DNA of 64,000 nt, from contig JALCBJ010000004.1 of the NCBI GenBank assembly GCA_028066595.1, positions 111,935 through 175,934 of the forward strand. Direction: 5' to 3'. Shown one piece after another: positions 1 through 8,246 of the stretch. The translations under genes were made by a program, and so were the position numbers. This DNA is from Thermoanaerobaculia bacterium (lineage in GTDB: Bacteria; Acidobacteriota; Thermoanaerobaculia; Multivoradales; J023). A model generated the notes under the pieces. That model had not been told where the DNA came from. It saw nothing but the letters and a program-made list of their open reading frames with translations, and did no database searches. The number at the start of each line of letters is the position of its first letter. The stretch's first letter is position 1.

Positions 1-42
1 GACGGATATGAGCAGGAGGACAGCGGCAACGACTCGGCGCAT
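1..42 (-). CDS. N-terminus of an exported protein (partial, runs off left edge)
   Basis: On the minus strand an ATG at 42 opens a frame that leaves the window after 14 codons. The residues are MRRVVAAVLLLISV, two arginines followed by a hydrophobic run, which is the start of a Sec signal peptide or lipoprotein signal. No strong Shine-Dalgarno is seen upstream. It would be divergent from the small exported protein at 142. Nothing can be said about function from so few residues; it could be chance. Confidence 0.4.
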   Translation of the reverse strand, partial: MRRVVAAVLLLISV

Positions 43-141
43 TTGGCAACTCGTTTCAGGTCGTGAGAATCTCGGTAGCCCGATCAGTCGGCGCTGTGTC
101 TACCACAACACCGCCGCGTGTCAGTGCAGGAGGAAAGTAGG

Positions 142-798
142 ATGAATTCCAACCGGAAGAGGTTCGGACATCGAGTCGGACGAGGGTTGATCTTCGTTTC
201 ACTCGTGGTCGCAGGCTACTTGATCTTCGCCCGTTTCGATCCGCGGCGGGCCGCCGAGCCCGCTGCGGAGCCAGGCAAGGTCGAGCAAACGTCGGTCGAC
301 GATCGGAGATCCGGCGCGACGGAAGGGGGCTCGAAGGAGAGCTACGAAGTCGCGGTAGCGGAACGAATGCAGGCGACGATCGACCGGATGTGGTGGAACC
401 GGGAGAAGCATTACGTGAGGGTGGGTCTCGAACCACATCAACGCGAAAAGATGAACGAGCGCGTGACGGAATATCTACTCGAGCAGCGGCAGAGTACCCA
501 CAGGAGCGATGCATTCGACGAGTTTCGAACCGCGCTGATTCAACGCCAGTACGACACGGCACGCCAACGGGCCGAAGCGCTGGGCCATGCCTATTCGGTA
601 CCGGTGGAGGCGCAGGCACGGATGATGGTCGACGTGCTCGAAATACTGACCCCGGAACAACACCGCCGCCTGGTGGACAACAAAGCGGGGCTGCTCTCCG
701 GACCGTGGCTGCTGAATCGCAGCCTGCGAGCCGAGGCCAAGCAGGGACCAGCCGAATCTCCGACATCAGCTGCCGCTGCCGAGACGCTCCAACCGTAG
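142..798 (+). CDS. Small exported protein with RMWWN motif (Spy/CpxP-like, copy A)
   Basis: The ATG at 142 is preceded by a perfect AGGAGG at 128-133 with eight bases of spacing, so it is preferred to the GTG at 118. The 218-residue product has an N-terminal membrane segment (GLIFVSLVVAGYLIF) with no obvious cleavage site, so it is an anchored or secreted protein facing the periplasm. The rest is charged and helical. Residues in the order RMWWN, a segment ending in QREKM, then a long helical stretch and SGPWLLNRSL parallel the protein at 3983-4498, so the two are paralogs. The architecture recalls periplasmic Spy/CpxP or LTXXQ helical proteins, but I do not recognise the exact family. Its 3' end overlaps the convergent TPR gene by 33 bases. 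Function unknown; an envelope stress or folding role is only an inference. Confidence 0.75.
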   Translation: MNSNRKRFGHRVGRGLIFVSLVVAGYLIFARFDPRRAAEPAAEPGKVEQTSVDDRRSGATEGGSKESYEVAVAERMQATIDRMWWNREKHYVRVGLEPHQREKMNERVTEYLLEQRQSTHRSDAFDEFRTALIQRQYDTARQRAEALGHAYSVPVEAQARMMVDVLEILTPEQHRRLVDNKAGLLSGPWLLNRSLRAEAKQGPAESPTSAAAAETLQP

Positions 799-2082
799 TC
801 GCAGCACTCGGGGTGCTTCCGCGACCAACAGCGCAGCTCTCAACGTAGCCTTCGCCTTCTCTGTCTCGCCGAGTTCGACTTGGATCTCCGACAGCTCGAG
901 AGCCAGACTCTCGGAGCTCGGCAACAGCTCGAATGCCCGACGATAGAGGGCTTCCGCCGAATCGAGGTCTCCCCGGGAACGTCGCAGCCGGGCGAGCTCT
1001 TGCAGTGCGCCGATAGAGTCCGGGTGAAGTTCCAGGGCTCGGAGAAAGGAGGCCTCGGCTCGTTCGATCTCCGCGGGTTGGAACAGACGACCGAGCAGTA
1101 CAAGCCCCTGGGGATCCTGGGGAAACTGTTCGACCAGCCGTCCGGCTGCACGCAGTGCTTCCCCCCGCCGGCCCAAGGCAGACAGAGCCCGTACCTCCCC
1201 GTACCTGGGAGCCACACGCCGAGGATCGGCAGTTTGGCTGCGCCGAAACAAATCGAGTGCCGCATGGTGCCTACCCGACGCCATGGCTCGTCGCGCCCGT
1301 CGAAGTAGGCCCAGGCAGCTGACATCCAGTTCTTCGACTTCGCGGATCCACGGATCGGGCATCTTCAACGGTTCGGGCTCCGCCGTCGGCTCTCCCTGTG
1401 CCAGCTCGACGGCCGCACGATCCGTTCGACCCGATCTTTCGAGCCAAACACCCATCTCGTAGCGAAGGTGCGACGCGCTGGGCTGTAGCTCCAAAGCGCG
1501 CTCGAACAGGTGGATCGCAGAGTCGAGCTCGCCGTGCCGAGCCCGCGTTCGCGCCAACGCCACCGTCGCGCGGACGTTGGCTGTCGCGGGCTTGGCAACG
1601 CGCGCCGTCGACAGCTCCTCGAGTCTGAGGAGCGCGGGGGTCTCTCGACCGAGCGCCGTTTCCACTTCGGCAAGGCGGGTAGCAGCAGCAACCGACCCAG
1701 CATCGACGGCCACGGCCAGGTCGGCTACAGCCTCCTCGAGCCGATGGTCCTGGGCTCGAAGCACACCCCGAAGATAGGACCATTTGGGTGTCCCGGGTGC
1801 AAGGTCGAGCGCATTGTCATACGAGATCTCCGCCCCTTCCGACAAGCGGTAGGCCTGGTACCACATTCCGAGACGTCCGTACGCCTCGGCCGAAGATCCG
1901 CGAGACCCGGCCAACTCGACGGCATTCCGGGCCACCTCGTATTGCCGCTGTACCGGCTCGTCCGCCGATTCCAGATCCGCAGGCTGGGGTACGGGTCGCA
2001 CGGAAGGAGCGCAGCCAGCTGCCAGAGCCAGGAGCAGACCGAAAAGCAAGCCTCCGGGCGCCCGGACCCGCACCCGGTTCAT
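766..2082 (-). CDS. TPR-repeat lipoprotein
   Basis: The 438-residue product starts with a lipoprotein signal peptide ending in the lipobox LAAGC (Cys near residue 24). The rest consists of tetratricopeptide-like helical pairs, for example LGMWYQAYRLSEGAEISYDN, ALDLFRRSQTADPRR and AEALYRRAFELLPSS. It should be a membrane-anchored protein-interaction scaffold. The start ATG overlaps the stop of the upstream FG-GAP/ASPIC gene in an ATGA, so the two are probably translationally coupled. TPR proteins next to ASPIC/UnbV proteins are a familiar pairing in Acidobacteria and Planctomycetes (family knowledge), but their joint role is not established. Confidence 0.9.
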   Translation of the reverse strand: MNRVRVRAPGGLLFGLLLALAAGCAPSVRPVPQPADLESADEPVQRQYEVARNAVELAGSRGSSAEAYGRLGMWYQAYRLSEGAEISYDNALDLAPGTPKWSYLRGVLRAQDHRLEEAVADLAVAVDAGSVAAATRLAEVETALGRETPALLRLEELSTARVAKPATANVRATVALARTRARHGELDSAIHLFERALELQPSASHLRYEMGVWLERSGRTDRAAVELAQGEPTAEPEPLKMPDPWIREVEELDVSCLGLLRRARRAMASGRHHAALDLFRRSQTADPRRVAPRYGEVRALSALGRRGEALRAAGRLVEQFPQDPQGLVLLGRLFQPAEIERAEASFLRALELHPDSIGALQELARLRRSRGDLDSAEALYRRAFELLPSSESLALELSEIQVELGETEKAKATLRAALLVAEAPRVLRLRLERLGSGS

Positions 2083-3779
2083 GTCGCTCCCTTCGAGTCG
2101 TCGGACGGCCGCGCCAAGAGGTGGTACCGCTCGGTCTCCGGAGACTCGAGAACGACTCGCCAGCCATCCGGCCAGGTGGCTTCGAGGCGAACCGGACCGG
2201 CCTGCCCGAGCCCGAAGATTCTGCGCGGATCATTGGCCACAGCGTAGCTGCCGTCGCGTCCGATACGACGGATCAGGAGCCTGCCGTCGTCGAGTTGCAG
2301 CCGGACCATGGCGCCGGTGGCCACCCGATCATATCGATCGTCCCGAACCTCGACCCCGAGCCATCGTCCGCCGGCTCCCGCGGCGAGAAGTATCCGCATG
2401 GGTCCAAGATTGTTGAACAGCACGAGGTCGACGTCGCCGTCTTCGTCCAGATCTCCAGACGCCAGTCCACGCCCTACCTCCGACCGCTGGAAGTGCCCGC
2501 CACCCGCGGAGGCAAGCTCGGCAAAACCCATCCCCTCGCCGTTGAGGAACAGTTGATCAGGTTCGTGCAACGGGTAGGGATCGCCTTCCCTGGCCAACGC
2601 CTCGACGGCGGTGACAGAACCGTTGGAGACGGCTAGATCTAGCCAGCCGTCTGACCATAGATCAACGAAAGCCAGACCGAATCCAGTGGTCGGGCGCGAA
2701 GGTGCCTCGAGGCCGAACCGACGCGTCGCGTCGACAAACAGACCGTTCTCTTCCTGCAGGTAGAGCGTATTGGACTCGCCGCGAAGATGACTGACGATCA
2801 GGTCTTCATCTCCATCTTCGTCGATATCGCCGACGACCACTCCCATGGAAGCCTCCGCCTTACCCACGGCGTTCGCTGCCAGCCCACTGGACAAGCCGCG
2901 ATCCACGAAGGTGCCGTCCCCTTGGTTGATCCAGAGATGGTTCGGAGTCATGTCGTTGGCCACGAAGAGATCCATCAAGCCGTCGGAGTTCGCATCAAAG
3001 GCCACCACGCCCAAACCGTTTCGGGGACGACGCAGGATTCCCGCGGCGAGGGACACGTCCTCGAAGGTTCCGTCACCCCGATTTCGATACAACGAATCCG
3101 CGGCAGGACGGTAGACCAGAGGACTGCAATAGTCGGGAGCACCGAGAGGACGAAAGCACTTCACAGCGCGATCGACCTCGTAGTCCACGTAGTTGGCTAC
3201 GTAGAGATCGAGCCAGCCATCTCCGTCGAAGTCCAGAAAGCTGGCGCTGACACTCCAGGACTCGTCATCGATGCCCGCGGCGTTTGCCCGTTCCTCGAAG
3301 GTGCCGTCCGGCAGGTTCCGCCACAACTGATTCGCGCCCCACTGCGTAACGAAGAGATCCACTCGACCGTCGTTGTCCACATCACCGACGGCAGCACCCA
3401 TCCCGTACCCGCCGGCTTGCAGCAGCACGTCCTCGGTGACGTCATGGAACGACAGCAGACCGCTCTCCCGAAGTTGGTTCTGATAGAGACGATCCGAGAG
3501 TGGTGGAGACTTGGGCTCGGTTCCCGGAAGTGCTGCTCCCTGGACTGCGTAGAGGTCTAGATCCCCATCGCCGTCGTAGTCGAACAGTGCACCTCCTCCT
3601 CCCATGACTTCGGGGAACAGGAAACGGCCACTACCACCGTGATCGTGGACGAAGTCAGGAGCCGGCTCCAGATCGACGAAGTGTGGACCCTCCGATCGGT
3701 GCCCCGGCTCTAGTTCACCGAGACCGCAGGACCACAGCAAACCCGCAAGGACCATGACCGTGGTGGGCGTCTTGAGCAT
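2079..3779 (-). CDS. FG-GAP/VCBS repeat lipoprotein with C-terminal ASPIC/UnbV domain (CRTAC1-like)
   Basis: The ATG at 3779 gives 566 residues beginning MLKTPTTVMVLAGLLWSCG, a lipoprotein signal with a Cys near residue 18; a TTG at 3812 is less likely. Many calcium-binding-type loops follow (DYDGDGDLDLY, DVDNDGRVDLF, DFDGDGWLDLY, DANSDGLMDLF, DIDEDGDEDLI, DLDEDGDVDLV), each a blade of an integrin-like FG-GAP/VCBS propeller. The last ~100 residues (RWLGVEVRDDR, GAMVRLQLDDGR, RIFGLG, VRLEATWPDG) match the ASPIC/UnbV domain. It is a surface or periplasmic protein, coupled through a 4-base overlap to the downstream TPR lipoprotein. The bracketing small exported paralogs suggest a functional unit, which is inference. 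Confidence 0.93.
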   Translation of the reverse strand: MLKTPTTVMVLAGLLWSCGLGELEPGHRSEGPHFVDLEPAPDFVHDHGGSGRFLFPEVMGGGGALFDYDGDGDLDLYAVQGAALPGTEPKSPPLSDRLYQNQLRESGLLSFHDVTEDVLLQAGGYGMGAAVGDVDNDGRVDLFVTQWGANQLWRNLPDGTFEERANAAGIDDESWSVSASFLDFDGDGWLDLYVANYVDYEVDRAVKCFRPLGAPDYCSPLVYRPAADSLYRNRGDGTFEDVSLAAGILRRPRNGLGVVAFDANSDGLMDLFVANDMTPNHLWINQGDGTFVDRGLSSGLAANAVGKAEASMGVVVGDIDEDGDEDLIVSHLRGESNTLYLQEENGLFVDATRRFGLEAPSRPTTGFGLAFVDLWSDGWLDLAVSNGSVTAVEALAREGDPYPLHEPDQLFLNGEGMGFAELASAGGGHFQRSEVGRGLASGDLDEDGDVDLVLFNNLGPMRILLAAGAGGRWLGVEVRDDRYDRVATGAMVRLQLDDGRLLIRRIGRDGSYAVANDPRRIFGLGQAGPVRLEATWPDGWRVVLESPETERYHLLARPSDDSKGAT

Positions 3780-3982
3780 CGTGCTGGGACCAGGTGCTGA
3801 CAGCGAGAACAACGGACGACCCGGTTCTCATGACTGAAAGGTCATTCACGGACAGGAAAAAGCTCGCGCTGCGCCATGTGACCGGGTTCGAAGCGACAAG
3901 TATAGAGTCGACGATACGCGGCGCTACGCTTGCCCCCGAAATTCCAGGACACGTTCGATCCATCGACCCTGCAGGAAACCCG

Positions 3983-4498
3983 ATGCAACGCCACTCACCC
4001 CGCCCGTCCTTTGCCCTCCTCACCGTCCTCGCTGTCCTCGTCTTGACCGTGCCTCCGATGTTCGCGCAGAACGGACAGGAGTCACCCGAGCCTCGGCCCG
4101 CTCTAGAACGCATCTGGTGGAACAAGCCGGCGCTGGCCTCCGAGCTCGGTTTGAGTCCCGAGCTCAGGAAGCAGATGGATGCCCTGTTGATCGCGGAGCT
4201 CGAAGAGCGTGGAACCCCTGGCGTCAACCGAGACCTGCGACAAGCCATCGTAGACGCGATCGTGGCGGGAGATTTTGAGCTGGCAACCAAAAAGTCCGAA
4301 GAACTGAGGACTGCGGTCGTCGAGCTCGGAAAGCGTGAGATCGAGTTGAAGATCGAGGTGGCCAAACTGCTCGGCGATGCCAAGAGAAAGGCCCTCTACG
4401 AGATGCGTCCGCGGCTGTTCTCCGAATCCTGGCTCCGACTCGGCGTGGGTAGCAGCCGCACTCGACCAGGTGGCGACGTTCCCAAGCGCGACCAGTAG
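3983..4498 (+). CDS. Small exported protein with RIWWN motif (Spy/CpxP-like, copy B)
   Basis: The ATG at 3983 with AGGA just upstream gives 171 residues and an intact signal peptide (FALLTVLAVLVLTVPPMFAQ) with cleavage likely after the final Ala-Gln region. In-frame starts further upstream would bury the signal. The mature protein is helical and charged, and carries RIWWN, LSPELRKQMDALLIAELEER and FSESWLRLG, matching the order of features in the protein at 142-798 (RMWWN, QREKM, SGPWLLNRSL). LSPELRKQM resembles the LTxxQ element of Spy/CpxP-like periplasmic proteins. It lies divergent from the ASPIC gene, with ~200 bases between the two starts. A periplasmic chaperone or sensor role is possible but unproven. 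Confidence 0.8.
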   Translation: MQRHSPRPSFALLTVLAVLVLTVPPMFAQNGQESPEPRPALERIWWNKPALASELGLSPELRKQMDALLIAELEERGTPGVNRDLRQAIVDAIVAGDFELATKKSEELRTAVVELGKREIELKIEVAKLLGDAKRKALYEMRPRLFSESWLRLGVGSSRTRPGGDVPKRDQ

Positions 4499-4849
4499 AT
4501 CGACCCTACCGCCGCCGCGGACGAACAACGCTCGCTTACCGGGGCCACAGGCGGCGGGTTCTGCGGACGACAGCTGCGACGCGGTCTCGCTGCCGCGTAG
4601 AAGGAGGCCCCGTCGCGGCGCCCTACCGGTCGCCGACAGGTTTCTTCTGCCCGTGGGAAGTAGGTTCTGCCCGGCTTGGACAGAGCGCCACCTTGACGAA
4701 ATCTCTGTCCCGCACCGTCCCGCAGAGATGTCCTTGCACGGATCTGGGAAGCATGAGAAATTCCAGTCCGCCCATTACCAGAGGTGGCTCGGCGGCGGCG
4801 GCGCGCGTGGCGTTTCCGTGCCAGGCACCCGCTTACCCAGGGACCCCCC
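4499..4849. other. Intergenic region, no gene recognised
   Basis: I see no convincing coding frame. It contains a 7-bp inverted repeat (ATCTCTG near 4701 and CAGAGAT near 4723) and a TTGACG at 4693-4698 that could be a -35 element, but no good -10 at the right spacing. It probably carries the promoter and 5' UTR of the IPTL-CTERM gene that starts at 4850. Confidence 0.5.
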
Positions 4850-5566
4850 ATGCACTCCAGATTTCTGATCTTCTCGGTCGTTCTTTTCCTTCTGCCATCC
4901 GCTCTCCTCGCGTCAGCCGAACGTCAACGCTCCGACGTCGCCGAACCCATTCCGATCGTCAAAGGTGTCGCTCCCATAGACACCATCGATGATGGGAGCT
5001 TCGAGGACGGATCGCCCAACTCCTTCTGGACGGAAGCTTCGAGCAACTTCGGAACCCCTCTTTGTGATGCCATTTCTTGCGGCGGTACCGGGGGAGGTAC
5101 CGGCCCCAACACCGGCCTGTTCTGGGCCTGGTTCGGTGGAATCGCCGCCGCGGAGACGGGAAGCGTCTCGCAAGACATCCAGATGACCGACGGTGGGACC
5201 GCGACCCTCGACTTCTTTCTCGAGATCCCAGCCGCAAGCGGCAACGGCGTCGACTTCCTCGAGTTGCGCGTCGACGGAAACGTCGAGTGGTCAGTGCTCG
5301 AGAACGCTGCGGGTTTTGCCACGTACGCTCCGGTCAGCGTAGATCTCAGCGCCTACGCCGATGGTGCCGTGCACACCCTGGAGTTCACCAGCACGATTAC
5401 CGGTGCTCCTGCCCTCTCCAATTTCTTCCTCGACGACGTGTCACTCTCGGTGACGCCGCCGTCGACGACCACCGCAGCCGACATCCCGACACTCGATCAA
5501 ATCGGACTCGGGGCGTTGCTGCTTCTCATCGCGTTCGCTGGTGTCGCGGTGATGCGCCACTCCTGA
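4850..5566 (+). CDS. Secreted protein with IPTL-CTERM sorting signal
   Basis: The ATG at 4850 (MHSRFLIFSVVLFLLPSALLASA) starts a 238-residue protein with a clear Sec signal peptide; in-frame upstream codons would add an arginine-rich leader before it. The mature part is Gly/Thr/Asp-rich and beta-sandwich-like, with SFEDG near the start and NFFLDDVSL near the end, typical of carbohydrate-binding-like surface domains. The C-terminus is IPTLDQIGLG, a hydrophobic helix, then a basic end (MRHS). This is the IPTL-CTERM tripartite signal handled by exosortase/EpsH-type sorting (family knowledge). No exosortase gene lies in this window. A strong hairpin follows the stop codon. Confidence 0.88.
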   Translation: MHSRFLIFSVVLFLLPSALLASAERQRSDVAEPIPIVKGVAPIDTIDDGSFEDGSPNSFWTEASSNFGTPLCDAISCGGTGGGTGPNTGLFWAWFGGIAAAETGSVSQDIQMTDGGTATLDFFLEIPAASGNGVDFLELRVDGNVEWSVLENAAGFATYAPVSVDLSAYADGAVHTLEFTSTITGAPALSNFFLDDVSLSVTPPSTTTAADIPTLDQIGLGALLLLIAFAGVAVMRHS

Positions 5567-5583
5567 TCTGACTTCAGGCGTGA

Positions 5584-5622
5584 GCAAACGAGCCGCCCCG
5601 AGAGCCGGGGCGGCTCGTTTGC
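5584..5622 (+). terminator. Strong hairpin terminator after the IPTL-CTERM gene
   Basis: A perfect 17-bp inverted repeat (5584-5600 with 5606-5622) encloses the 5-base loop agagc, giving a very stable GC-rich stem. The following bases (gtttctgcc) have only a short T-run. It sits 18 bases after the stop codon at 5566, before ctaB. Confidence 0.85.
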
Positions 5623-5652
5623 GTTTCTGCCAATTCCTCACTCGGCAACGGT

Positions 5653-6618
5653 ATGCTTGGCCCGTCGCGCAACCACCTAGAGCCACCCCTCGTGGACGCA
5701 GCTCCGACCAAGAATTCCATCGCTCCGGCCCGTAACGCTCCCCGTCGTCGCAAGTCGCGCGAAGGGCTCGGCGCCGATCTCTCCGCCCTCACCAAACCAC
5801 GCATCACGATGATGGTGGTTCTGACGACGGCGGTGGGTTACGTCGTGGCTTCACCAGATTTCGACTGGCGAATTTTCCTACACACGCTGGCCGGAACGGC
5901 GGCGCTGGCAAGCGGTTCTTCGGTCTACAACCAATGGGTCGAACGGCGGAACGACGCCCGCATGCAACGTACCGCCCAGCGTCCTCTACCCGCGGGACGG
6001 ATGCACCCAGCGGTAGCCTTTCTTCTGGCCTCGACGCTGTCGGTGGTGGGCTTTGTCTGGCTCTGGCTCTGGGTCAACGCACTCACCGCGTGGGTGGGAG
6101 CGGCCACCTTGGCGCTCTACGTCATCGTCTATACGCCGATGAAGCGCTGGACGTCCCTCAACACAGTGGTGGGCGCCGTGCCGGGTGCCATGCCGCCGAT
6201 GATGGGGTGTACGGCAGCCACGGAGACCCTGAGTCCCATCGCCTGGGCGCTGTTCGGCATTCTGTTCCTGTGGCAAATGCCCCACTTTCTCGCCATTGCC
6301 TGGCTCTACCGCACCGACTACGAAGCCGGTGGCCTGCCCATGTTGCCGGTCGGAGATCCCGACGGGCGACGGACCTCGCTCCAGATGGCGCTCTACTCGA
6401 TCGCACTGGCTCCGGTGAGTATTCTGCCGACCGTGCTCGGCTTTACCGGTCTCCTGTATCTGATCGGCGCATTGCTCGCCGGTGCCGGCTATTCTTTCCT
6501 CGCTCTGCGCTTCGGCCGATCTCTGGACGCACGCGACGCACGCAAGCTTCTGCTGGCTTCGGTGGCATACCTTCCGGCTGTCCTGATCTTGATGGTCGTC
6601 GATCGCGCTGCTCTGTGA
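5653..6618 (+). CDS. ctaB: Protoheme IX farnesyltransferase (heme O synthase)
   Basis: The 321-residue UbiA-superfamily membrane protein transfers farnesyl diphosphate to heme b, making heme O for cytochrome oxidase. The first prenyl-diphosphate/Mg site is NQWVERRNDARMQRT (N93, E97, D101), followed by QRPLPAGRM. The second is TDYEAGGLPMLPV. About eight or nine hydrophobic segments are visible. A basic ~45-residue cytoplasmic leader precedes LTKPRITMM, where the family core begins. The SCO copper chaperone starts 70 bases downstream on the same strand, so both genes serve terminal oxidase maturation. No oxidase structural genes are present in the window. Confidence 0.96.
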   Translation: MLGPSRNHLEPPLVDAAPTKNSIAPARNAPRRRKSREGLGADLSALTKPRITMMVVLTTAVGYVVASPDFDWRIFLHTLAGTAALASGSSVYNQWVERRNDARMQRTAQRPLPAGRMHPAVAFLLASTLSVVGFVWLWLWVNALTAWVGAATLALYVIVYTPMKRWTSLNTVVGAVPGAMPPMMGCTAATETLSPIAWALFGILFLWQMPHFLAIAWLYRTDYEAGGLPMLPVGDPDGRRTSLQMALYSIALAPVSILPTVLGFTGLLYLIGALLAGAGYSFLALRFGRSLDARDARKLLLASVAYLPAVLILMVVDRAAL

Positions 6619-6688
6619 TTCGAAGTAGCAACACCGCACCCGACCGCGAACAAGGACTCACGACGTCGAATCGACGTGCCGAAGCACG

Positions 6689-7333
6689 ATGACCGAAGAA
6701 CGACTCCGACTGATTCGAACTCTGGTATGGGCACTGTGGGGCATGCTCCTGGTGATGTCGATCCTGCTCTTCGGCTGGTTCTATCTGCGCGGCCGAGCGA
6801 CGAGCCAAGCAGTCGATCTGCCGGTCTACAAGTCGGTGGGCGACTTCTCTCTCACCAACCGCGACGGCACCACGGTCACGCCCGGCGAGCTGTCGGGCAA
6901 GCCCTACGTGGCCGACTTCATCTTCACCACGTGTCCAGGCGTATGTCCGGTGCTATCGCGACGAATGCAGGAGCTCGCCGCGTTGGTTCCGCCCGGCGAA
7001 ATCAACTTCGTCTCGATCTCGGTGGACCCGGAAACCGACTCGCCCGAGGTCCTCCAGGCGTATGCTGCGCGACACGAAGCGAAAGCCAACTGGTTTTTCC
7101 TCACGGGCGGCCGAGACGAGGTCCACCGGCTGGTGAAGGACGGATTCCAGCTGGTACTCGACGACTCCGCAAAACAGGGTACCAATCCGGACATCCCCGA
7201 GGGGCGGGAACCCATCGTCCACTCCAACCGCTTCGTCTTGGTGGACGGAGACGGGCGGATCCGCGGCTACTACAATGCCTTCGACGAAGAAGAGCTGGAA
7301 CAGCTGCTAGTCGACCTGAGCCAGCTATTGTGA
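6689..7333 (+). CDS. SCO1/SenC-family copper chaperone for cytochrome c oxidase
   Basis: The 214-residue protein has one N-terminal membrane anchor (about residues 11-33) and a periplasmic thioredoxin-fold domain. The copper/thiol motif is C82-P-G-V-C86 in TTCPGVCPVLS, and the third ligand is H178 in PIVHSNRF, so all three SCO copper ligands are present. It delivers copper to the CuA site of cytochrome oxidase (family knowledge). It follows ctaB. A small hairpin (CGTGC-CGAA-GCACG, 6675-6688) directly abuts the ATG and there is no Shine-Dalgarno, so translation may depend on unfolding or coupling. Confidence 0.95.
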   Translation: MTEERLRLIRTLVWALWGMLLVMSILLFGWFYLRGRATSQAVDLPVYKSVGDFSLTNRDGTTVTPGELSGKPYVADFIFTTCPGVCPVLSRRMQELAALVPPGEINFVSISVDPETDSPEVLQAYAARHEAKANWFFLTGGRDEVHRLVKDGFQLVLDDSAKQGTNPDIPEGREPIVHSNRFVLVDGDGRIRGYYNAFDEEELEQLLVDLSQLL

Positions 7334-7541
7334 GTTCGGCGCCGGCCCGCGGCGAAGGGTGGAGCAACCGAACGCTCGCCGGCCCTAGGACACCGACACG
7401 CTGGGTCTAGTGTCCTTAGCGGAAACGCGTCGGAGCGTCGGATGAGGACTTCGTTGGACTGCCAAGCCGCAACGACGGGAATAGCAGAGCTATTTCGAAG
7501 AGAAGTAACGCCGGAGGGTCAACGAACTTTGCAACAGGAAA

Positions 7542-8246
7542 CTAGGGACTGGCAAGGCCCAGCGACGAGTCGTCCACGAGCTCCAGGATGCGTCCCGCGA
7601 CCTCGACTTTCACGTGTCCGAGCATGGCGATGCCCTTCAGCTCCGGATATCGGGTCAGCAGCTCTTCTGCGCGCTCCGAGCCAAGCAAGACCAGCTCGGC
7701 CTCGGCGTCAACTTCCAGGCCGTCCTCCACCCAAAGAACGCCGCGATGTTGGCCTTCGTGGCGTCGGAAAAGTGCACCTCCCACCACGACCTGCAGTGCC
7801 GTGGTGAGATCCGCGTCTTCCAGCTTGGACGGATCTTCGAATACAACTGGGATCAGTGAGTCCTGCGACCTCTGAAGCCCCTGGCTGAACAGAAGGATGA
7901 TCACCGCCAAGGCGACCACCAAGGCGAACAGGAAGAACAGGTTGCCCTGTTTGGCGCGGCTCATGCCCCCCATGCCGTCTTCGATCCGGTCCAAGAGGCT
8001 GCGATGCTCGCCTTCCAGAGCGACTCGGCGGGCGACGGCCATGTCGAGTGTTTGAGGCGGTGCCATGCGCTCCACGTGGCGTAGATGACCGACGACGCGA
8101 CGCATGCCTTCGAGCTGCTCACGTGCCGCCGGCTCCTGTTCGAGCAGATCTTCAACGCCCTTCTCTTCGTCGGGACGCAGCTCGCCGTCCAGGTACGCCG
8201 AGAGCAGCTCCTGGCGAGCTTCCGGGCTGCTGGCAGGCTTGCTCAT
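7542..8246 (-). CDS. Anti-sigma factor, single-pass membrane protein
   Basis: The 234-residue product begins with a short cytoplasmic helical domain containing LLSAYLDGEL, the hallmark start of anti-sigma (zf-HC2/RseA-like) domains. One membrane helix (about residues 103-121) and a C-terminal extracytoplasmic domain follow. The Hx3Cx2C zinc ligands of ZAS-type anti-sigma factors are absent, so it is a zinc-less version. Its start overlaps the stop of the ECF sigma gene by 4 bases, the usual arrangement for a sigma/anti-sigma pair. It should hold that sigma factor inactive at the membrane until a signal is received. Confidence 0.85.
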   Translation of the reverse strand: MSKPASSPEARQELLSAYLDGELRPDEEKGVEDLLEQEPAAREQLEGMRRVVGHLRHVERMAPPQTLDMAVARRVALEGEHRSLLDRIEDGMGGMSRAKQGNLFFLFALVVALAVIILLFSQGLQRSQDSLIPVVFEDPSKLEDADLTTALQVVVGGALFRRHEGQHRGVLWVEDGLEVDAEAELVLLGSERAEELLTRYPELKGIAMLGHVKVEVAGRILELVDDSSLGLASP

